This document shows positions 26,858-32,705 of a DNA stretch of 32,705 bases, in pieces. The notes beneath the pieces were generated by a model, which had not been told where the DNA came from, made no database searches, and worked only from the letters and a program-made list of their open reading frames with translations. The number at the start of each line of letters is the position of its first letter. Position 1 is the first letter of the stretch. Position numbers and translations under genes: made by a program. Source of the stretch: Thermotogaceae bacterium (GTDB taxonomy: Bacteria > Thermotogota > Thermotogae > MWEM01); contig JAAYCF010000247.1 in NCBI GenBank assembly GCA_012744415.1, positions 1-32,705 of the forward strand, in the 5' to 3' direction.

Positions 26858-28216
26858 TTACCCCTTTCGAAAGTACTCTTCCGGACGGGAAGGGAGCTCT
26901 TTTTTAATTATCGTAAACCTTACCTTTTCGATTTTGCTTCTGCTCGCTGCCAAAATTTTGAAATGGAAACCATTTACCTGCATTTCTTCTCCGACCTTCG
27001 GCACTCTTTCAAATCTCTCCAGGAGATATCCTCCCAGCGTTTCGAATTCTGTGTCGGGAAAGTCTATGTCCAGTTCTCTTTCGATGTCGTTGATCGGCAC
27101 CTTCGAGTCGATAATATACTCAAAATCAGATATTCTTTTAACTCCCGTATTCTCTCCCTCGTCAAATTCATCCATGATCTCACCCATGACCTGTTCGATA
27201 ATATCCTCTATCGTAACCAGGCCTTCGGTTCCTCCGTATTCATCAACGATCACGGCCAAGTGAACCAAATTCAGTTTGAAATCCTGGAGTAAAGCGTTGA
27301 TTTTTTTCGTTTCCGGAATGAAAAACGGCGGGTGCATAATCTCTTTGACCTTCATCTTCGACAAGATCTCTTGACCCCTTTCATGAAGGGTTTTGAGAAT
27401 ATCTTTCGCGTAGATGACCCCCACGATATTGTCCACGTTGTCACGGAATACGGGAAAACGCGAGAACCCTTCTTCCTGAACCGTTTTTATCGCTTCTTGG
27501 AGGGATTTGTTCTCTTCAAGAACAACCATATCAACGCGAGGTACCATGATCTCTCTGACAGTCGTTTCTTTCATTTCGAGCGCGCCGGTTAACATTTTTC
27601 TTTCTTCCGGCTCAATGGCCCCTTCTTCCTCGCCGACACTCATGACCGAGAGAATGTCGTCTTCCGTAATGAACGGGGGTTCTTGTACTTTCTTACCGCC
27701 AAGGATACGTATGAAAAAATTGCTGATCGAGACTAACAGAAAAATAAGCGGCGATAGCAGGTAACTGGCGAAAGAAATGATCGAAACGCTTCGGTGAAAG
27801 CTTTTTTCTGCTTGCTGTGTCGAATAGATCTTCGGTGTGATTTCCCCGAAGATTAAGATGAAAAATGTCATCACGCCCGTCGAAATCGCGGCTGCCGTAC
27901 CCGCATTCCCTTGCGGTAGCCAGCGAAGGACAATTAACGTTGAAAGCGACGAAGCGAGAATGTTGACGAAATTGTTGAGGATCAGAATGGTCGTAAGCAA
28001 TTGATTCGGCTTGTGAAGAGCGGTATGGATCACTTTTTTCTTCTCTTGACTGTCGGTTTGGTCTAACATACTCTTGAGCTTTAGTTTGCTCATCGAAGTT
28101 AATGCGGTTTCTGAACCCGAAAAGAAGGCGGAAAACCCAAGCAAAACGAACAAAAATGCAATTTCTAAAATCATAGAGCTATAACTCAGAGGTTCCGGTT
28201 CCACGAAAAAAAACAC
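26858..28216 (-). CDS. CNNM/HlyC-CorC family membrane protein with CBS pair and CorC_HlyC domain
   Basis: SAFFSGSETALTSMSKLKLK, FGEITPKIYSTQQAE, MVPRVDMVVLEE, FPVFRDNVDNIVGVIYAKD, VIVDEYGGTEGLVTIEDIIEQVMGEI. Confidence 0.93.
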   Translation of the reverse strand: MFFFVEPEPLSYSSMILEIAFLFVLLGFSAFFSGSETALTSMSKLKLKSMLDQTDSQEKKKVIHTALHKPNQLLTTILILNNFVNILASSLSTLIVLRWLPQGNAGTAAAISTGVMTFFILIFGEITPKIYSTQQAEKSFHRSVSIISFASYLLSPLIFLLVSISNFFIRILGGKKVQEPPFITEDDILSVMSVGEEEGAIEPEERKMLTGALEMKETTVREIMVPRVDMVVLEENKSLQEAIKTVQEEGFSRFPVFRDNVDNIVGVIYAKDILKTLHERGQEILSKMKVKEIMHPPFFIPETKKINALLQDFKLNLVHLAVIVDEYGGTEGLVTIEDIIEQVMGEIMDEFDEGENTGVKRISDFEYIIDSKVPINDIERELDIDFPDTEFETLGGYLLERFERVPKVGEEMQVNGFHFKILAASRSKIEKVRFTIIKKELPSRPEEYFRKG

Positions 28217-28228
28217 CTGCCTTATTCA

Positions 28229-28690
28229 TTAGTAGTGATACTTTTCCCCTCGAAGAATGCGCGCGATGCGATACAATTGCTCAAACAACAACAATAAGGC
28301 GATTTCGTGCGTAAAGGTTAATAAGGAAAAAGAGACGGAAAAATCTTCGCGCCCTAAAACCGCTTCCCCGAAGCCCATATACCCGCCTACCAGAAAAACG
28401 ATGGGTTTGGGTTCAAGTATCCGTCGATCCACAAAGTCCGCGAATTGCTCCGTATTCATCTGGAGGCCGTCAGGACGCAACAAGATCAGCGTCTCTTCGT
28501 CCCGGACAAACCGCGAAACAGATCTTGCCTCGTTTTCCAGTATCGTTTTCTTCGGCAATCGATTACGGTCGCCACCGGACGGAAGACCGATCAGCTCATA
28601 CTTGCCGTAAGGGGTCAACCATTTTCGATACTGTTCGATCCCTTCTTTCACGAATTTCGTTTTCAAAGAGCCGATATAGCCGATTCTCAT
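28229..28690 (-). CDS. rlmH: 23S rRNA (pseudouridine1915-N3)-methyltransferase RlmH
   Basis: SPOUT motifs IVFLVGGYMGFGEAVLGR, FSVSFSLLTFTHEIALLLLFEQLYRIARILRGEKYHY. Confidence 0.95.
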   Translation of the reverse strand: MRIGYIGSLKTKFVKEGIEQYRKWLTPYGKYELIGLPSGGDRNRLPKKTILENEARSVSRFVRDEETLILLRPDGLQMNTEQFADFVDRRILEPKPIVFLVGGYMGFGEAVLGREDFSVSFSLLTFTHEIALLLLFEQLYRIARILRGEKYHY

Positions 28691-28726
28691 CTCCTACCCC
28701 TTGTACCGTCGCGAGGTTCCGCACAG

Positions 28727-28735
28727 ATTATAACA
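28727..28735 (-). promoter_or_regulatory. Extended -10 promoter for rlmH-CNNM-cdd
   Basis: Minus strand reads TGTTATAAT (extended -10), about 37 nt upstream of the rlmH ATG. Confidence 0.5.
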
Positions 28736-28740
28736 TATTC

Positions 28741-28786
28741 AACAGGTGAAAGAAGTATCGTCCGTTTCCCTATTACCTCGCCTGTT
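28741..28786. repeat. Split inverted repeat in divergent promoter region
   Basis: AACAGGTGA (28741-28749) and TCGCCTGTT (28778-28786): reverse complements with one mismatch. Confidence 0.4.
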
Positions 28787-28788
28787 TG

Positions 28789-28797
28789 TGATAGAAT
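28789..28797 (+). promoter_or_regulatory. Candidate extended -10 for the permease gene
   Basis: TGATAGAAT at 28789-28797; no good -35. Confidence 0.35.
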
Positions 28798-28839
28798 AGG
28801 CGCTGTATTGCCGGCATATCCTAGAAGAGGGTGTCAGAG

Positions 28840-30090
28840 ATGGTTTTCTTGTTTTTTTCGAAGATTTACTTTCCGCTTTTCGTATTGCTTTTTGTCTACA
28901 TTCTCATAGCCGTACGGCGTATCGGACGGGTACGCGTTAAACCTTGGAAAGTGATGTTTATCGGCGCGGTGACGGTTTTGCTAACGGGCCAAATTACACC
29001 CGCGGAAGCCGTTAGGGCGGTCAATTTTGACGTAATCCTTTTCCTTTTTGGTATGTTTATCGTCGGCGAGGCCTTTGGAGCCAGCGGTTTCATGAATCAT
29101 TTTTCCTTCAGGTTCTTCCGGAGGGCAAAAAACTTCGATCAACTTTTGTTTTATATTATTTTCTCTACCGGTTTGCTCTCCCCTTTTTTTATTAACGATA
29201 CTATGGTCATCGTCGCGACCCCGATGCTCATTATCCTGGGTAGAAAACTGGGCTTCTCGCCAAAACCTCTTTTACTCGCTATGGCCTTTGCGGTTACCAC
29301 CGGCAGCGTATTCAGCCCGATTGGAAACCCGCAAAATCTTTTAGTCGCTTTGAATGGCGGAATTCAGAATCCCTTCGTGACATTCTTTCGTTATCTGACG
29401 ATTCCGACTTTGCTCAACCTCTTCGCCGTTTTCGTGTTCGTCAAGTTGTATTATCGCAAGAGCCTGCAGCAGTTACAGATGGAAAGCGTTTCAGAAGAGA
29501 TCAAGGACAAGCCTCTGGCGAAACTGTCCGCGATATCTTTTTATCTCACCTTCATTTTGATCATCTTTAAGGTTTTTACGGTCATCTTAGGATTCGGCGA
29601 CCAGTTTCGATTGACCTATATCGCGCTTCTGGCCTGTTTGCCAATCATTATCTTCAGCCCAAAGCGCTGGCAGGTCCTGCGTCATATCGATTGGCGTACG
29701 CTCGTCTTTTTCCCTTCCCTTTTTATTCTGATGCAAAGCGTATGGAATACGGGCGTTTTTCAGGAGATGGTTCGGCATTTTAACGTCGGGTCGATCCCGA
29801 CGATTCTGTTCCTCAGCACCGGAACTAGCCAGTTTATCTCCAATGTCCCATTCGTTTCTTTGTATTTACCGCTCCTGCTTCATATCAACGCAGAAGCGAA
29901 AGCTTTGACGGCCTTGGCCGCAGGAAGCACGATCGCGGGCAATTTGATGATTTTAGGGGCGGCAAGCAATATTATCATACTTCAAAACGCGGAGAAAAAA
30001 GGGGAGATCATCACATTCTGGGATTTTTCGAAGGTCGGGATCCCGTTAACCGCGGTTCAACTTTTCGTCTATTGGTTGTTTCTATATTAA
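28840..30090 (+). CDS. ArsB/NhaD/SLC13-type ion transporter permease
   Basis: Multi-TM; FGMFIVGEAFGASGF, FFINDTMVIVATPM, FSPIGNPQNLLVALNGG. ATG at 28840 after AGAAGAGG; the ORF track uses GTG at 28831. Confidence 0.88.
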   Translation: MVFLFFSKIYFPLFVLLFVYILIAVRRIGRVRVKPWKVMFIGAVTVLLTGQITPAEAVRAVNFDVILFLFGMFIVGEAFGASGFMNHFSFRFFRRAKNFDQLLFYIIFSTGLLSPFFINDTMVIVATPMLIILGRKLGFSPKPLLLAMAFAVTTGSVFSPIGNPQNLLVALNGGIQNPFVTFFRYLTIPTLLNLFAVFVFVKLYYRKSLQQLQMESVSEEIKDKPLAKLSAISFYLTFILIIFKVFTVILGFGDQFRLTYIALLACLPIIIFSPKRWQVLRHIDWRTLVFFPSLFILMQSVWNTGVFQEMVRHFNVGSIPTILFLSTGTSQFISNVPFVSLYLPLLLHINAEAKALTALAAGSTIAGNLMILGAASNIIILQNAEKKGEIITFWDFSKVGIPLTAVQLFVYWLFLY

Positions 30091-31661
30091 GGGACCACTT
30101 CGCGTACCTCGTTGTTTTTTCCGGTAATTAGATTCAATAGGACTTCTCTATCAATCGGTTTTTGCAGGTAGGCATCCATTCCGGCGGCGTAACAGCGATC
30201 CACATCCTCTTTCTTTCCGTAACCTGTTAAACCGATGATAAGCGTTCGGCGAGTCAGGTTTTTTTCTTTTTCGCGAATCCGACATGTCGCCTCCAATCCA
30301 TCCATATCGGGCATTTGTAGATCCATCAAAATACAGTCGACGGGATTGGTTTCCCAAACAGCAAGCGCTTCGATCCCGTTTGCGGCCGAGAAGACAGTAT
30401 AATTTTTTTGCATTAGTATCAGTTGCAGCAGTTTTCGGTTGATCGGCTCATCTTCTGCGATCAGAAGGGTTTTCTCACCGTCGGACCGGTTAGAAGAGTC
30501 CCCGCCGCCTTTCTCGTCCCTCGAAAGGATGTCATCAGAAACCGCATATCGTAAAGGCAAGGCAAACGAAACGGAAGTGCCCATCTCTTCATCGCTGAGC
30601 AGCCATATCTTTCCCTTTAACTTCTCGATGAGGTATTTCGAGATAGTCAATCCCAACCCAATGCCGCCGTTTTCTTTACCGGAGACGTTGTCTCCTCGAG
30701 AAAAACTCGTAAATACCTCGCTTAACGCTTCTTCGGGGATACCGACACCCGTATCGGTGATCGTGAATAAAACGATTTGTTCCCCGATCTCGGGATTATT
30801 GAACAGCAGACGGCAAGATACTTGAATGGAACCGGCGTTCGTATACTTGATCGCGTTGTCTAAAAGATATCCCATGATCCTTTTGAGCGCCGTCGCATCT
30901 GCGCGCAAACGGGGGCGTAAAGCTTCATCAAATTCTGTTGACCACCCAAGGTTTTTTTTGTTGATACGCGCCCGATAGGTTTCAGCAATTTCCTGACATA
31001 AATCGGACAACGAGAAGTCCACTTCTTGCAGGACACCCTCACCGCGTTCAAGTTTTGATAACGCCAAGACTCTGTCAAGCATATCGAGCAAGTATTCGGC
31101 CGACCGTTTCATATCTCTTACGTACTCGAATTGGGTAGGGCTCAAGGGAGTCTCTTCGATGATTTGAAGCGTTCCCAGTATGCCGTTGAGAGGGGTATGG
31201 ATTTCGTGGCTCATGTTCGCGAGGAACCTACTCTTGGCTTGTCCAGCGCTCTCCGCTTTATGTCTGGCGATAACAAGCTCTGTGAGACAGGGAGAAGGAA
31301 AGTTTTCGTCAAAACGGAAAACCGCGAGGATTAAAGGTTCAGATGGGGACTCCTCAGCGTACGGGATGAAAACTGCTCGAAATTGTTTTAACGTCGGTTC
31401 GATCTCGGAGGTTCGAAAAACGATCGGGCTCCCGAATCGAATGATCGTTCCGATCGCCGCTTCTAAAGTGTTCTTCTTACTCGGCGAAAACAAATCGTAG
31501 AACGAACCATTCGACTCCGGTTGCGCCCGCAAAGGCCAAACCCATCGGCTAAAGGCGTCATTTTGCCTGATGATCTTTCCATCCGCCCCAAAGATGGCGT
31601 AAGGATCGGCTAAAACTTCGATCAACTTGAAGACAAATGGGTCGATCTTTCCGATGGGCAT
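30087..31661 (-). CDS. Soluble PAS-like hybrid histidine kinase (HisKA-HATPase-REC)
   Basis: FLANMSHEIHTPLNGILGTLQ, NAIKYTNAG, DTGVGIPEEAL, GIGLGLTISKYL, receiver LLIAEDEPINRKLL...CILMDLQMPDMDGLEA. Confidence 0.93.
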   Translation of the reverse strand: MPIGKIDPFVFKLIEVLADPYAIFGADGKIIRQNDAFSRWVWPLRAQPESNGSFYDLFSPSKKNTLEAAIGTIIRFGSPIVFRTSEIEPTLKQFRAVFIPYAEESPSEPLILAVFRFDENFPSPCLTELVIARHKAESAGQAKSRFLANMSHEIHTPLNGILGTLQIIEETPLSPTQFEYVRDMKRSAEYLLDMLDRVLALSKLERGEGVLQEVDFSLSDLCQEIAETYRARINKKNLGWSTEFDEALRPRLRADATALKRIMGYLLDNAIKYTNAGSIQVSCRLLFNNPEIGEQIVLFTITDTGVGIPEEALSEVFTSFSRGDNVSGKENGGIGLGLTISKYLIEKLKGKIWLLSDEEMGTSVSFALPLRYAVSDDILSRDEKGGGDSSNRSDGEKTLLIAEDEPINRKLLQLILMQKNYTVFSAANGIEALAVWETNPVDCILMDLQMPDMDGLEATCRIREKEKNLTRRTLIIGLTGYGKKEDVDRCYAAGMDAYLQKPIDREVLLNLITGKNNEVREVVP

Positions 31662-31692
31662 GCTCTTCTCCGATAATAACCGTTTTTCCGGT

Positions 31693-32705
31693 CTAGTTTA
31701 AAAAATCTCCGACGTTCTGATAGGCTAATTCGTTAAAATCAGGCAACCCTGTCACGATGATCGCGTTGTCTTCGTGATAGGAGTTGTACGTATCCAGAAC
31801 GTAACGGAAAGCGGTGACATGTCTGGCCACGCGATAAGAAAGCGGTAACCCTTTTTCATCGTAAGGGACATTTAGTCTTTTCGCTTTCGCGGCTGCCAGA
31901 TAATAGGGATCTTTACCTTCTAAAATCAAATTTTCATCAGTTCTTCCGCGTAACCGTCCCATAAAGGGGTTAGCGGCTTCGAACAAGAAGGGGAGGGTAT
32001 CAGAGTAATCTCCCCACTCACGATGGCTTAATCCGTTCAGGTTTTTTGGAGACTGCTCCAACGTGATCGGAATATTCTCAAATTCCATATACATCACAAC
32101 TTCCGCCGCCAATTCGATACTTTTCTCATGGGCGACGATCGCGTTGACAGTCGTATATTCCGGAGAAGCTTCGTGGAAATCAATCGATATATCCGCTTTT
32201 TCCTTTCGAATGATCTCCATAATCGCATAGGCTATCTGTTCGGTGATCGACCCGTTTTCTTTTCCCGGGAAAGCGCGATTGAGGTTTCTCATCTCTGACC
32301 CGCTTAACACTTGCCCCTTTTCATTGACAAACAATTTAGGATCGGGCCACTGGTCGAGAGGGTTGGATAATCGCGATCCAACACGAAACGTACGGGTTTC
32401 TCCGGATTTATTTTTCAAAGAAAACGAAGCAGGCGACCCTTCTAAAGGTTCCGTGTGGCTGATCGCGCTCCCGTTGGAATAAGGGATCACGATTACTCTC
32501 CCCTTTTGCACCGTCCCTCTTTCGACGACGAGCAAAGGCGCAATGAAACCCGCGGGTTCGTTCGGATGCGCTCCGCCGACCAGTAAAACGGTTCCGCCGC
32601 TTTCTTTTCCCTCCAGATAGTAGACTGGTGTGTCAGCGGAGGACCCTTTTAATGCCGGAAGATAGTCGCTCAAAGAGCCCGTCCGGGTGACTCCAGGTCC
32701 CGGAA
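31693..32705 (-). CDS. Succinylglutamate desuccinylase/aspartoacylase-family (M14-like) protein, N-terminus beyond window
   Basis: GGAHPNEPAGF, ISIDFHEASPEYTTVNAIVAHEKSIELA, LPFLFEAANPF. The frame stays open upstream of the listed TTG start to the edge (..PGPGVTRTGS-LSDYLPALKG), so it is 5' truncated. Confidence 0.85.
   Translation of the reverse strand, partial: PGPGVTRTGSLSDYLPALKGSSADTPVYYLEGKESGGTVLLVGGAHPNEPAGFIAPLLVVERGTVQKGRVIVIPYSNGSAISHTEPLEGSPASFSLKNKSGETRTFRVGSRLSNPLDQWPDPKLFVNEKGQVLSGSEMRNLNRAFPGKENGSITEQIAYAIMEIIRKEKADISIDFHEASPEYTTVNAIVAHEKSIELAAEVVMYMEFENIPITLEQSPKNLNGLSHREWGDYSDTLPFLFEAANPFMGRLRGRTDENLILEGKDPYYLAAAKAKRLNVPYDEKGLPLSYRVARHVTAFRYVLDTYNSYHEDNAIIVTGLPDFNELAYQNVGDFLN

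Noticed and set aside
26558-27292. + strand ORF of 244 aa
   Set aside because: Antisense to cdd and the CNNM gene, both with unmistakable family motifs. No recognisable domain; shadow ORF.
28198-28216. Homopolymer run (8 T) at the CNNM gene start as a possible frameshift/slippage site
   Set aside because: It lies at an uncertain start codon; the main reading frame is intact downstream, so there is no evidence of programmed slippage.
1-32705. CRISPR array, mobile element, prophage or defence island
   Set aside because: No regularly spaced direct repeats, transposase/integrase, Cas, restriction or toxin-antitoxin motifs were seen in either strand; the content is housekeeping plus signalling.

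Overview
This is a dense bacterial chromosomal segment with short intergenic gaps and many 1-4 bp overlaps. I see no CRISPR array, transposase, phage gene or rRNA. It starts with a truncated + strand membrane-protein C-terminus (2..148). A long, almost uninterrupted minus-strand series follows (231..23748): DUF6062-like Cys/His protein, guaA, kce-like, kal-like, obgE, pgi, apt, membrane GAF-GGDEF protein, MFS sugar transporter, TPR protein, RemA/DUF370-like protein, galT, glgA, CBS-ACT protein, nfnB-like, nfnA-like, ileS, single-domain response regulator and multi-GAF/PAS histidine kinase. Next is a tRNA-Ala(CGC)/tRNA-Leu(CAA) pair with a clear promoter and terminator. A + strand ECF sigma / zf-HC2 anti-sigma / RseB-like operon comes after it, then a minus-strand rlmH - CNNM/CBS - cdd cluster, a divergent + strand ArsB/NhaD/SLC13-type permease, a minus-strand hybrid histidine kinase, and a minus-strand succinylglutamate-desuccinylase/aspartoacylase-family protein that runs off the right edge. 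Most of the content is housekeeping. The observations I rate highest are: a RemA-like protein that aligns without gaps to RemA but lacks its Arg-Arg pair and is translationally coupled to galT and a TPR protein; a Gram-positive-style or deep-branching ECF/anti-sigma/RseB-like module; orphan lysine-fermentation genes (kal-kce) inside an obgE-guaA operon; and a symmetric inverted repeat in a divergent promoter region. Family assignments come from motif recognition; no database search was run.
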